A stretch of DNA of 64,000 bases. Source: Oscillospiraceae bacterium (lineage in GTDB: Bacteria; Bacillota; Clostridia; Oscillospirales; Acutalibacteraceae). This document shows, piece after piece, positions 1 through 8,301 of this stretch. Position numbers and translations under genes: made by a program. The notes beneath the pieces are model-generated. The model saw only the letters and a program-made list of their open reading frames with translations. It ran no database searches and was not told the origin of the DNA. Position 1 is the first letter of the stretch. Each line of letters begins with the position of its first letter. The stretch is from NCBI GenBank assembly GCA_022650485.1, contig JALCPP010000005.1, positions 62,001 to 126,000 of the forward strand, written 5' to 3'.

Positions 1-1171
1 GATAGCTAAGGCTTTTAAAAACAGCTTTCCGGTTTTCCGGGGGCGTTTTGGCTGTGTACTGATTGATGATGGATTCATCGTTGACAGGCGGAAGTTCCCA
101 TCCGGCATCCAGACGAATCTGAGTCGCTTCTTTGTTGGAAGAAATATAGGTGATGAATTTTGCGGCTTCGTTTGCTACTTTGCTGTCTTTATTCAGGACA
201 TATCCGTTTGCAAAAAAGTGGGTTGCTTTTTGGGTGTGTCCCGGTTCAATGGCAACGTCCCATGCAAAGTCACAGTCTTTGGTGAAATCAGGGAAAGCCC
301 AGCAACCGGTGATAATCATGCCGAGCCGACCGGCTTTGAACAGATCCCAGTCAGCATTGGAAACTCGCTCCAGCTGCGTTGGTGTAGGCATTACGTTGAG
401 CTTGTTCTGCATATCCACCATATACTGCAGTGCTTCTGCGTTAGCCGGGGTATCCATTGTAAAAGTTTTTCCATCTTTACTGATCAGACCGCCGTCATTT
501 TGTTTTGCTACTTTATAAAACTCATTAAAAGACAGCGGATGATAATATCCAAAGATGTTATCGCCGAGCGCACGGATCTTTTCCGCGGCTTTCATCGCGT
601 CATCCCAAGTCCAGCTGTCGGTTGGATAGGAAACATTTGCTTTGTCAAACAGATCCTTATTGTAAATCATCAGCACAGTGGAAAAGCTGTTCGGAACACC
701 GTATTGCTTGCCGTCGGCATTGAATGCTTTCAGGGCTGTTTGATTGTACGCGGAAGTGTCAATATGCTGGGATTTGATGACGTCGTCAAGCGGCATTAAG
801 GCGCCTTTTTTGGCGTAGGAAACAAAGTTTTCATAGTTTAGTTCAAAGACATCCGCCGCTTTGCCGCCCGCTACCTTTGTAGTCAGCTGGGTGAAGTAAT
901 CATCATAGCCGTAAGACTGCATTTTAATGGTGACATTCGGGTTTTCTTTTTGGTAGGCGTCGACCATTTTCTGCAAGTACTGTTCATTGTCACCAGAACC
1001 GGAGAACTGGTCAAACGTAATAGTTACCGGTTCGGATTCTTTGGATGCCGTGGAAGCAGAATCGTTACCTGCCGCGGACGGTGTGCTGCTTGAAGATGCG
1101 GTGGAACATGCGCTGAAGCAGAGAGACAGAGCCAGAATCAGGCTTACCAGGGACAAATGCTTTTTCATCAT
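1..1171 (-). CDS. ABC transporter sugar-binding lipoprotein (C-terminus off the window)
   Basis: Extracellular solute-binding protein (family 1 type) that would capture an oligosaccharide and hand it to the two permeases encoded at 6534-8286. The reading frame stays open to the window edge (390 codons seen; such proteins are usually about 420-450). The N-terminus has a lipoprotein signal: two Lys, a hydrophobic stretch and the lipobox FSAC with Cys22, followed by a Ser/Thr-rich linker and the typical start of the mature fold (VTITFDQFSG, then KAADVFELNYENF). The start is the first of two ATGs; GGAGG lies 4 bases upstream of the first and 7 upstream of the second, so either could be used. It follows the lacI-type gene on the same strand after a 128-base gap holding an inverted repeat. 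Confident in family, not in substrate. Confidence 0.9.
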   Translation of the reverse strand, partial: MMKKHLSLVSLILALSLCFSACSTASSSSTPSAAGNDSASTASKESEPVTITFDQFSGSGDNEQYLQKMVDAYQKENPNVTIKMQSYGYDDYFTQLTTKVAGGKAADVFELNYENFVSYAKKGALMPLDDVIKSQHIDTSAYNQTALKAFNADGKQYGVPNSFSTVLMIYNKDLFDKANVSYPTDSWTWDDAMKAAEKIRALGDNIFGYYHPLSFNEFYKVAKQNDGGLISKDGKTFTMDTPANAEALQYMVDMQNKLNVMPTPTQLERVSNADWDLFKAGRLGMIITGCWAFPDFTKDCDFAWDVAIEPGHTQKATHFFANGYVLNKDSKVANEAAKFITYISSNKEATQIRLDAGWELPPVNDESIINQYTAKTPPENRKAVFKSLSY

Positions 1172-1262
1172 AATTCCTCCCGAATAATTTTGTTGCTTTT
1201 TTGTCCCTTTTCCTTTACAATATGTAAATGAAAAGGCGGTCGCAGCTGACTTCTTTTTCAGG

Positions 1263-1300
1263 AAGGTTACACTTGCTTTTGCCGGCGGTGTAACCTTTTT
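1263..1300. terminator. inverted repeat, possible terminator/attenuator between regulator and binding protein
   Basis: AAGGTTACAC (1263-1272) pairs with GTGTAACCTT (1288-1297) around a 15-base loop. A run of six to seven T follows on the + strand; on the minus strand, the direction of the two neighbouring genes, there is an A run before the stem but no U run after it. It could partly terminate the repressor transcript or act as an mRNA end/processing hairpin that lets the binding protein be expressed at a different level. Confidence 0.45.
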
Positions 1301-2346
1301 TATATCACCTTCTTTTCCGGTTTACTCTGAATGGTTTTGACAGAACCGCGCTCCACGATGGATACAGGCATAATTTCTTCCTGCTTTGTCAGTTTTGGAT
1401 TCTCAATGCTGTTGAGCAGAAGCTCCATGGCACGTTCCCCTTTGCGCGAAATGTCCTGATGAACGGTGGTAAGGCCGGGTGTCAGGTATTTTGAAATTTG
1501 CAGATCGTCAAAACCAATGACAGAGATATCATCTGGAACATGAATTCCATATTCGTAGAACGTTTTCATGGCGCTGATTGCAAGGATATCCGCTGTGGTA
1601 ACCACTGCGGTTGCTTTCAAACCGGACTGACAAAGTTTTTTTGCAAGCAGAATGCCGTTTGTATAATCAATTTTTCCTTCAAAAACATAGTGCGCGTCAA
1701 AAGGCAGGCTCCGTTCCTCCATGGCTTCCCGATAGCCATGCAAGCGTTGTTTCATGACGCCGTCATCTTTAATTTCGCCGCAGAAGAAGGCAATTTGGCG
1801 GTGCCCGTGGTCAATGGCATATTTTGTGGCAAGGTAGCTGCCGTAAATATCATCAATGCGAAGACTGTGGTAATAGTGGTCATTGCAGTAGCTGTCCACC
1901 AGCACAATGGGAATTTGCGTTTTTTTCAGTTCCTGGTAAAAGCTGTTCGGGTAGATGCCAATCACAATAATTCCGTCTAAATTTCGTTCTTTTGCAAGCG
2001 TCATGTAGTTTTCATTGGAATCCGACGCGGAAATTAGAACATGGTAGCCGCACTGCCTTGCGCGGTATTCAATACTGCCTAAAATTTCACTGTAAAAGTT
2101 GTTTTCAAACATCAGTCGGTTGCCTGTTTCCGTTTGCGGCACCACGACTCCAATCAGTTTTGAACTGCCGGCGGTCAGACTTCTTGCCGAAAGGTCCGGC
2201 ACATAGTCAAGAGCGGAGATGGCATTCCAGACTCTTTTTTTGGTTTCCTCTGAAATGGATTCTTTATGATTCAGAACATAAGAAACTGTTGCAGGGGAAA
2301 CATTTGCTTTTTTGGCTACTTCTTTTATGGTGATTTTTTTTCTCAT
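1300..2346 (-). CDS. LacI family transcriptional repressor
   Basis: DNA-binding regulator, 348 residues, the usual LacI/GalR length. Residues 3-50 form the helix-turn-helix and hinge (TIKEVAKKANVSPATVSYVLN), followed by the periplasmic-binding-protein-like effector domain (IGVVVPQ; DDISVIGFDDLQISKYLTPGLTTV near the C-terminus). It is divergent from the glycosidase operon and upstream of the sugar-binding protein, so it most likely controls both in response to an imported oligosaccharide. Its own promoter (2389-2417) has an operator-like site just downstream of the start point, so autoregulation is expected. A GGAGAG lies about 8 bases before the ATG. Confidence 0.93.
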   Translation of the reverse strand: MRKKITIKEVAKKANVSPATVSYVLNHKESISEETKKRVWNAISALDYVPDLSARSLTAGSSKLIGVVVPQTETGNRLMFENNFYSEILGSIEYRARQCGYHVLISASDSNENYMTLAKERNLDGIIVIGIYPNSFYQELKKTQIPIVLVDSYCNDHYYHSLRIDDIYGSYLATKYAIDHGHRQIAFFCGEIKDDGVMKQRLHGYREAMEERSLPFDAHYVFEGKIDYTNGILLAKKLCQSGLKATAVVTTADILAISAMKTFYEYGIHVPDDISVIGFDDLQISKYLTPGLTTVHQDISRKGERAMELLLNSIENPKLTKQEEIMPVSIVERGSVKTIQSKPEKKVI

Positions 2347-2360
2347 ATGTCCGCTCTCCG

Positions 2361-2417
2361 TTGAAACGATTAAGTAATTTGTGCCTTTATCATAGCGCCA
2401 ACAAATGGGAATGTCAA
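2361..2417 (-). promoter_or_regulatory. sigma-A promoter and operator-like site of the LacI-type gene
   Basis: On the minus strand, TTGACA (2412-2417) and TATGAT (2389-2394) are separated by exactly 17 bases. About 13 bases further downstream is TACTTAATCGTTTCAA (2361-2376), which matches the site in front of the divergent glycosidase gene at 12 of 16 positions. The central CG with flanking TTAA/TTTMA is typical of LacI-family operators. Position just after the expected start point suits repression. Confidence 0.75.
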
Positions 2418-2458
2418 GTAGTTTTGTACAAAAAATATCTGTATGTTGAAGAAAACTA

Positions 2459-2516
2459 TTGACATAATCTAATTTTGGCGCTATATTTTATTTGAAAGTT
2501 ATTTAACCGTTTAAGT
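2459..2516 (+). promoter_or_regulatory. sigma-A promoter and operator-like site of the glycosidase-transport operon
   Basis: TTGACA (2459-2464), 17-base spacer, TATATT (2482-2487). The imperfect palindrome TTTAACCGTTTAAG with central CG (2502-2515) lies about 15 bases after the -10 box and 20 bases before the first start codon. It resembles the site downstream of the divergent repressor promoter, and both promoter spacers also share TTGGCGCTAT before or into the -10. Confidence 0.78.
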
Positions 2517-2536
2517 AAACCAAAAGGAGATTTCGA

Positions 2537-4339
2537 ATGAGTGCAGCAAATATGCCAACCGGCAACCAGATGGTTTCTTTGCCGCGGATTCAAGAAGAAA
2601 CGGCGGGAATTCAGGACTTTACTTTTTTACATATGGGGTACAAAGGCCTGATTGATGTCCGCGGGTCGGAAGACGAGCCGCTGATTTCTCCCTTCCTGCA
2701 AATGGAAAACAAGCAGGTTCCGCTGGGCCCTTTGTCTTGGAAACGCCTGGGGCATTGGATTCCGTCCTTTTCCGGTCAAGCCGAAGGACTGAAACTGCGC
2801 GGTGTGATTCTTGCACCGCTGGATGAACGGGGTTTTCTGGTCAAACTGGAGATTTCAAATTGTTCGCAGAAAGCGTTAAGCGTTACCTATGGTTTCTGCG
2901 GGCAGTGGGAGTCCAGCTGGCACTGTGTCAATGAGGATAAAATGCTGGAAGGAAAGAAGCATTGTTATCGGAGTGAGTGGAATCAGGGAGTCGCTTTTGA
3001 TTTGCGCTGTGGTGCGCCGATGTTTGCGTTTGCGCCTATGGCAGACCAGAAGTGCGGTGCGTCTTATTCCACTCAGGGTGATGAGGTCCGCTATCGTCTG
3101 GCAAGGGATGAATCGCTTGCGCCGGGCCAAAGCTGTTCTCTGACCGTTGCCTGGGGGCTTGGATTTGAAGAAGTGGCTGCCGTAACCAGTGCAAAGGAGA
3201 TGTTGCGGCGGGGATACGATTATGAATTGAACCGCACGCTGGCATGGCTGAAAGAGCGGATGCAGAAATTCAAAGACCCAAAGCTGACGGAGCTGTACAA
3301 CACGAATCTGTTTTTTTGTATTTTCTTTTCCACGGGGATTACGCTTGACACGGAAGAACTGGTCCTTGTCACCAGCCGAAGCCCGCGTTACTACGTGAGT
3401 GCGGCCTACTGGGACCGTGACAGCCTGCTGTGGAGTTTTCCAGCCGTTCTGGATGCTGACCCCGGGCTGGCATATGAGATGCTGCAGTATATTTTTGGCC
3501 GCCAAAAGAAAAACTTTGGCATTCATTCCAGATATCTCGATGGAACCATGCTGGAACCCGGCTTTGAACTCGACGAGCTGATGGCCCCGGTTCTCGCCCT
3601 AGACCGGTATGTGAATGTAACGGCAGACAGAAATATTCTGGAAGAGCCCAATGTAAAAGACGGTGTTGAAAGAATCTTGAACCAGCTGAAAAAGCACCGC
3701 CATGAATCCGTGGCTTTGTACGATACTTTTCTGCAGCCTACGGATGATGAACATGTTTATCCATACCTTACTTATGACAATGTTCTGGCATGGAAGGCAC
3801 TGCATGCTCTTATCCGCTTATATCCTCAACGAGGCGGTCTGAAAGAAACTGCAGATGCAATTCAATTGGCCATTGCGGAGCATTGTGTCAAAGAAAAAAA
3901 CGGAAAGCGCTTTTATGCGTGGTCCGTCGACTTAAACGGAAACTATGATATTTATGATGAACCGCCCGGCAGTCTGCAGCTGCTTCCGTCAATCGGATTT
4001 TGCAAGGCGGAGGATGAGGTATACCGGAATACAGTCGATATGATACGATCCCCCGAATATCAGTATAGCTTTTCTTCCAGCAGATTTGCTGAAATCGGCT
4101 GTCCGCATGCACCGCATCCGTGGATTTTAAGCGTTGCCAACAGTCTGCTCTGCGGCAGAACGGCGCACTGTGCAAAGTTTCTGCACGATGTCAAGATGGA
4201 CGATTTAATTGCTTGCGAGAGTGTGGACGAAAATACCGGAAAGTGTACGACGGGCGCGGCTTTTGCAACCTGTGCAGGTTTTTTGTGCCATGCAATGAAA
4301 GAAAGTAAGGAAAGGCTGGATCAGGGATATGAGGGATGA
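2537..4339 (+). CDS. GH125-like (alpha/alpha)6-barrel glycosidase with N-terminal extension
   Basis: Predicted cytoplasmic glycoside hydrolase, 600 residues, with no signal peptide. From about residue 240 on it resembles family GH125 (known as exo-alpha-1,6-mannosidases): WDRDS (292-296) matches the substrate-site WLRDS; PTDD (401-404) matches the PSDD segment that carries the catalytic acid; GNYDIYDE...LQLLPSIGF and GCPHAPHPWI match the conserved C-terminal half; ACE with Glu561 matches the catalytic base position. GH125 enzymes are usually about 430 residues, so the roughly 230-residue N-terminal beta-rich part is extra. Those matches are from memory. First gene of the operon, with AGGAG before the ATG; it overlaps the next gene by 11 bases. 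The substrate may not be a mannoside, given glucose-type neighbours. Confidence 0.68.
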   Translation: MSAANMPTGNQMVSLPRIQEETAGIQDFTFLHMGYKGLIDVRGSEDEPLISPFLQMENKQVPLGPLSWKRLGHWIPSFSGQAEGLKLRGVILAPLDERGFLVKLEISNCSQKALSVTYGFCGQWESSWHCVNEDKMLEGKKHCYRSEWNQGVAFDLRCGAPMFAFAPMADQKCGASYSTQGDEVRYRLARDESLAPGQSCSLTVAWGLGFEEVAAVTSAKEMLRRGYDYELNRTLAWLKERMQKFKDPKLTELYNTNLFFCIFFSTGITLDTEELVLVTSRSPRYYVSAAYWDRDSLLWSFPAVLDADPGLAYEMLQYIFGRQKKNFGIHSRYLDGTMLEPGFELDELMAPVLALDRYVNVTADRNILEEPNVKDGVERILNQLKKHRHESVALYDTFLQPTDDEHVYPYLTYDNVLAWKALHALIRLYPQRGGLKETADAIQLAIAEHCVKEKNGKRFYAWSVDLNGNYDIYDEPPGSLQLLPSIGFCKAEDEVYRNTVDMIRSPEYQYSFSSSRFAEIGCPHAPHPWILSVANSLLCGRTAHCAKFLHDVKMDDLIACESVDENTGKCTTGAAFATCAGFLCHAMKESKERLDQGYEG

Positions 4340-6503
4340 TGTAAAGTTACACAAGTGGGGTATATCGGCGGAAAGCAGGGTCTCGTCCGACGATTTTTTG
4401 GAAAGCATCTTTTTTACCGGCAACGGAAGGATGGGGGCACGCGGCTATCTTGCCCTTGACCCGAGTGTGTCCCCGGTAAAATCCGGTCTGTTTCTTGCCG
4501 GGATTTTTGGCGAACTAAAGCCGGGCATGACGGACTTTGTCAATCTGCCTACTCCGCTTTATTGGCGGATTCAAGCGGATGACTGTCGTGTAAAAATGGG
4601 GTGTGACCCCATTGAGCGGTCGCTTAATTTACATAACGGAGTACTTTCACTCAAATACACCATATGTTGTGAAAACAAAAGGATTCAAGTTCGGGAAGAA
4701 CGCTTCTTTTCTCTGGCAAATACCGGATTGCTTGTGCAGCGTGTTACATTAACGCCAAATGAAAGTACGGATTTAGAGACTTTCTGCGGAGTGCAGACGT
4801 CGTGCTGCAATCTTCCGGTTCCGGATGACCAGATGAAGGAAAGCCATCAGACGGCGCAGTTGACGGAGGTTTGTGAAAAACATTTTACAGAGAAAAAAGT
4901 CACTGTAAAATTGGTTACAAAGGGTACCCGAATTGCAATCAATGAAGAGGTTACCTTTCATGTTTCGAACGGGGAGTACCGGCACGCGTTTGAAGATGAC
5001 CAGGGAACGGGACTGGTTTTCAGCGGCAAGGCATCCCCTGAAATGCCTTTGGTGATGGAATCATGTGCCTTTATTTCTACCAGCCGTGACCGTGACCCTC
5101 GGATTCAAAGGCCGGGGTCAGTCTGGAACTTTAACGCACTTTTGAAGGAAAATGAAGCCGCGTGGGAGCGGCGCTGGGAATTTTCCAATGTGGAGATTGA
5201 AGGCGACGCGAAGACGGATGCCGCCATGCGGTACGCGGCCTTTGAGCTAATTGCCAATGATTCGGCCAAAGATTCCTCCGTTAGTATCGGCGCGCGCGGT
5301 TTGACACATACCAGGTATAAGGGCTGTTATTTCTGGGATACGGATTTGTTTATGATGCCGTTTTATCTGTATACGGCTCCGGAAGCGGCAAAAAATCTGA
5401 TGCGGTACCGCACGGATACGCTGGCGCAGGCAAAACAGCATGCACGCAAAATGAACGGTTTGGGTGCACGCTATCCATGGATGGCCGCTTATGATGGAAG
5501 CGAACAATGCGAGAGCTGGGACATCGGTGCTTCAGAACTGCACATAACGGCGGATATCGTGCATGCGCTGAACCATTATGTTCAGGCCACGGATGATGAA
5601 GCATTTTACGCATGTGAAGCGGCGCAGGTCTATATTGAAACGGCAAGGTTTTGGAAAAGCCGTTATACACCGGAGCCGGAAACCGGAAAAGTCAATCTGC
5701 TGTTCTGCAAAGGGCCGGATGAGTACTGCGGCATCACCAGCAATAATTTGTACACCAATATGCTTGTAAAGGAAAATTTAAAGCTTGCCCGGCAGGCGGC
5801 GGATTATCTGTATCAGCATGACAGAGCTGCTTATCAGCACCTTGGTATCACGCAAAAGGAAGCGGAAGGCTGGGACGCGCTGAACCGTTCCATCAAACTG
5901 CCCCGGGACCCCGTCACCGGGCACTGGAGACAGGACGATACCTTCCATCTGCTGGAACCGGTTCAGCTTTCAGATTTCAAGCAGGGGGATGCTGCCAGTT
6001 ACCGCCGTGTGTGCTTTGATCGGCTGCAGCGGTACCGGGTCATCAAACAGGCGGATGTGCTGCTTTTGATGACCCGCCTTCCCAACCAGTTTACAGCGGA
6101 GGAAAAAAAGAACGCGTGGCAGGATTTTGAACCGCTTTGCCTGCATGATTCCACGCTGAGTTTTGCCACGCATGCGCTGTTTGCGTCGCAGAACGGTCTG
6201 ATGGATCAAGCGCAGTCTTACTTTAAAAAAGCTGCTTTCCTTGATCTGTGTGACGTGATGGAAAACACGGGAAAAGAGGGACTGCACTTTGCCAGCTTGG
6301 GGGAAACCTGGCAGGCATTGGTGCTTGGCTTCGGCGGATTGTCCTTTCAAAACGGAGCGCCTGTGCTGGCACCTCATCTGCCTGCAAGTTGGAAAAGCAT
6401 GCGCTTTCGCTTTTTTTACAGGGGGAAGCAGTATGAAGCCGAGATTGAGCAGGGTCGCAGTTCACTGCGGGAGGTTCAGTGCAATGATTGTAAAGTCAGC
6501 TAA
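4329..6503 (+). CDS. GH65 family glycoside phosphorylase
   Basis: Phosphorylase of the maltose/kojibiose/nigerose/trehalose phosphorylase family, which cleaves alpha-glucosides with phosphate to beta-glucose-1-phosphate. At 724 residues it has near-normal length. Visible parts are the N-terminal beta-sandwich (FFTGNGRMGARGYLALDP), the (alpha/alpha)6 barrel (GCYFWDTDLFMMPF), and GPDEY with Glu465 as the expected general acid, followed by NNLYTN. The C-terminal beta-layer carries the LSFQNGAPVLAPHLPASW motif. The exact linkage cannot be read from sequence. The pgmB gene at the end of the operon fits the product beta-glucose-1-phosphate. Start overlaps the preceding stop; an in-frame ATG with a weak GGG upstream. 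Confidence 0.88.
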   Translation: MRDDVKLHKWGISAESRVSSDDFLESIFFTGNGRMGARGYLALDPSVSPVKSGLFLAGIFGELKPGMTDFVNLPTPLYWRIQADDCRVKMGCDPIERSLNLHNGVLSLKYTICCENKRIQVREERFFSLANTGLLVQRVTLTPNESTDLETFCGVQTSCCNLPVPDDQMKESHQTAQLTEVCEKHFTEKKVTVKLVTKGTRIAINEEVTFHVSNGEYRHAFEDDQGTGLVFSGKASPEMPLVMESCAFISTSRDRDPRIQRPGSVWNFNALLKENEAAWERRWEFSNVEIEGDAKTDAAMRYAAFELIANDSAKDSSVSIGARGLTHTRYKGCYFWDTDLFMMPFYLYTAPEAAKNLMRYRTDTLAQAKQHARKMNGLGARYPWMAAYDGSEQCESWDIGASELHITADIVHALNHYVQATDDEAFYACEAAQVYIETARFWKSRYTPEPETGKVNLLFCKGPDEYCGITSNNLYTNMLVKENLKLARQAADYLYQHDRAAYQHLGITQKEAEGWDALNRSIKLPRDPVTGHWRQDDTFHLLEPVQLSDFKQGDAASYRRVCFDRLQRYRVIKQADVLLLMTRLPNQFTAEEKKNAWQDFEPLCLHDSTLSFATHALFASQNGLMDQAQSYFKKAAFLDLCDVMENTGKEGLHFASLGETWQALVLGFGGLSFQNGAPVLAPHLPASWKSMRFRFFYRGKQYEAEIEQGRSSLREVQCNDCKVS

Positions 6504-6533
6504 ACAGGAAGATAAAAATGGGGAGGGATTGAT

Positions 6534-7454
6534 ATGAAGCATACACGCACATCGGGATTCCGCGTAGCGCTGCCGTTTCTGATTCCGAGCTTGGTGGGGT
6601 TTCTCGTGTTCAGCGTTCTGCCTATTATCGCCACTTTGCTGATCAGTCTGACCAGCTGGGATGGACTGAGTCAGCTGACGCTGGCAGGGGACTTTCAGGG
6701 CTTTATGCAGCAGCATTTTATTGGCTTTCAGAATTACATTGATATTTTCAGCGGCTCTGAATTGTACCAGGTGCTGCTGAATACCCTGAAGTTTGTGGTG
6801 CTCTACATTCCGCTGATGCTGGTTGTATCGCTTTGCGTTGCCAGTATTTTAAACAGTAAGGCGCGAGGTGTCGGGGTATTCCGCGTCGTTTACTATATCC
6901 CGGTGATTACTTCATGGGTGGCGGGTTCACTGATCTGGAAATGGGTCTTGAATCCCCAGTACGGGATTTTAAATTCGATGCTGGCTTCTATTGGAATTCA
7001 GGGCCCGCAGTGGCTGCAAAGTTCACAATGGGCCATGCCGGCGATTGTGCTTGCTTCGGTATGGAAAGACATGGGCTATTTTGGTTTGATGCTGTTGTCC
7101 GGACTGCAAGGCATTAACCGTGAATATTACGAGGCGGCGGCGATTGACGGTGCAGGCAAGATCAAGCAGTTTTTCCGGATTACACTGCCGCTTTTGACGC
7201 CGACAATTTTCTTTGTGCTGATTATCAGCCTGATTAACTCGTTCCAAATCTTCCCGCAGGTCGTTATTATGACGCCGGACGGGGGCCCGGCCGGTTCTAC
7301 TATGGTCATGGTGGAACGAATTTATAAATACGGTTTTAAATATTACGAAATGGGAACCGCATCTGCCTTCAGCTGGATTTTGTTCCTGATCATTATGATT
7401 TTAACGTTTGTACAAATGAAATTGCAGAACAAGTGGGTGAATTACGATGATTGA
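6534..7454 (+). CDS. sugar ABC transporter permease (MalF/UgpA type)
   Basis: Integral membrane subunit of a carbohydrate ABC importer, 306 residues with about six membrane segments starting near residue 15 (LIPSLVGFLVFSVLPIIATLL). The ATPase-contact EAA loop is seen as EYYEAAAIDGAGKIKQFFRITLPLL around residues 199-222. Strong GGGGAGGG upstream of the ATG. It overlaps the next permease by 8 bases, so the two are translated together. Its partner binding protein lies at the left edge on the other strand. Confidence 0.93.
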   Translation: MKHTRTSGFRVALPFLIPSLVGFLVFSVLPIIATLLISLTSWDGLSQLTLAGDFQGFMQQHFIGFQNYIDIFSGSELYQVLLNTLKFVVLYIPLMLVVSLCVASILNSKARGVGVFRVVYYIPVITSWVAGSLIWKWVLNPQYGILNSMLASIGIQGPQWLQSSQWAMPAIVLASVWKDMGYFGLMLLSGLQGINREYYEAAAIDGAGKIKQFFRITLPLLTPTIFFVLIISLINSFQIFPQVVIMTPDGGPAGSTMVMVERIYKYGFKYYEMGTASAFSWILFLIIMILTFVQMKLQNKWVNYDD

Positions 7455-8286
7455 TTCCATACGCACAAAACGAACGTTCCAGAAAATCCTGTACTACCTT
7501 TTTGCGCTGGTGATTGCCGCTATCGTATGTATCCCGTTTTTCTGGATGATTGTTACTTCGCTAAAAAGCAGAGGGGCTTTAATGCTTCTGCCGGTGGAAT
7601 GGATTCCGAAAAATCCTACGCTGGATGCTTACCGCAAGCTGTTTACCATTCGGAATTTTGGAACTTCCATTTTAAACAGCTTTTATGTTTCTATTTTTTG
7701 TACGATTCTAAGGCTTCTGTGCGCTTCTATGGCGGCGTTTGCGCTGACGAAGATCAAGTTCCGCGGCAGCGGCATGGTGTTTGCGCTTTACCTGACCGCG
7801 TTGATGATTCCCGCGCAGGTTACCTTTATTCCTCTGTTTATCGTAATGGGGAAACTGAATCTGCTCAACAGTCTGAATGCGTTTTTGTTTTTACAATTTT
7901 TTAACGCATTTGCCATCTTTATGCTGCGCCAAAAGATGCTGACCATCAACGACGCATATCTGGAAGCAGCCAGAATCGACGGGGCCGGTATGTGGCGGAT
8001 CTTTTTTCAAATCATTCTGCCTTTGTGCCCCGGAACCCTGGCTACGCTCGCCATTCTCTCTTTCATGGATTTGTGGAACGACTATTTGCTGCCGCTCGTT
8101 TTGCTGACCGATCGTGCGAATTATACGCTCCCTCTCATTCTGAATTCTATGCAGGGACAGTTCAGCAACCAGTACAACCTGATGATGGCGGGCAGTCTGA
8201 TTTCTATTATTCCGATTCTGATCGTGTATATCTGTGCACAAAAATATTTTAAGGAAGGACTGACGGTTGGCGGCGTGAAAGGCTGA
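7447..8286 (+). CDS. sugar ABC transporter permease (MalG/UgpE type)
   Basis: Second membrane subunit of the same importer, 279 residues. An N-terminal membrane segment follows the short basic tail (residues 17-37), and the EAA loop is AYLEAARIDGAGMWRIFFQIILPL around residues 174-197. The C-terminus YFKEGLTVGGVKG is the standard ending of this family. No ATP-binding subunit is encoded nearby, so energy is probably supplied by a general MsmX-like ATPase elsewhere. Confidence 0.93.
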   Translation: MIDSIRTKRTFQKILYYLFALVIAAIVCIPFFWMIVTSLKSRGALMLLPVEWIPKNPTLDAYRKLFTIRNFGTSILNSFYVSIFCTILRLLCASMAAFALTKIKFRGSGMVFALYLTALMIPAQVTFIPLFIVMGKLNLLNSLNAFLFLQFFNAFAIFMLRQKMLTINDAYLEAARIDGAGMWRIFFQIILPLCPGTLATLAILSFMDLWNDYLLPLVLLTDRANYTLPLILNSMQGQFSNQYNLMMAGSLISIIPILIVYICAQKYFKEGLTVGGVKG

Positions 8287-8301
8287 CCGGAGAAATCTGA
8301 A

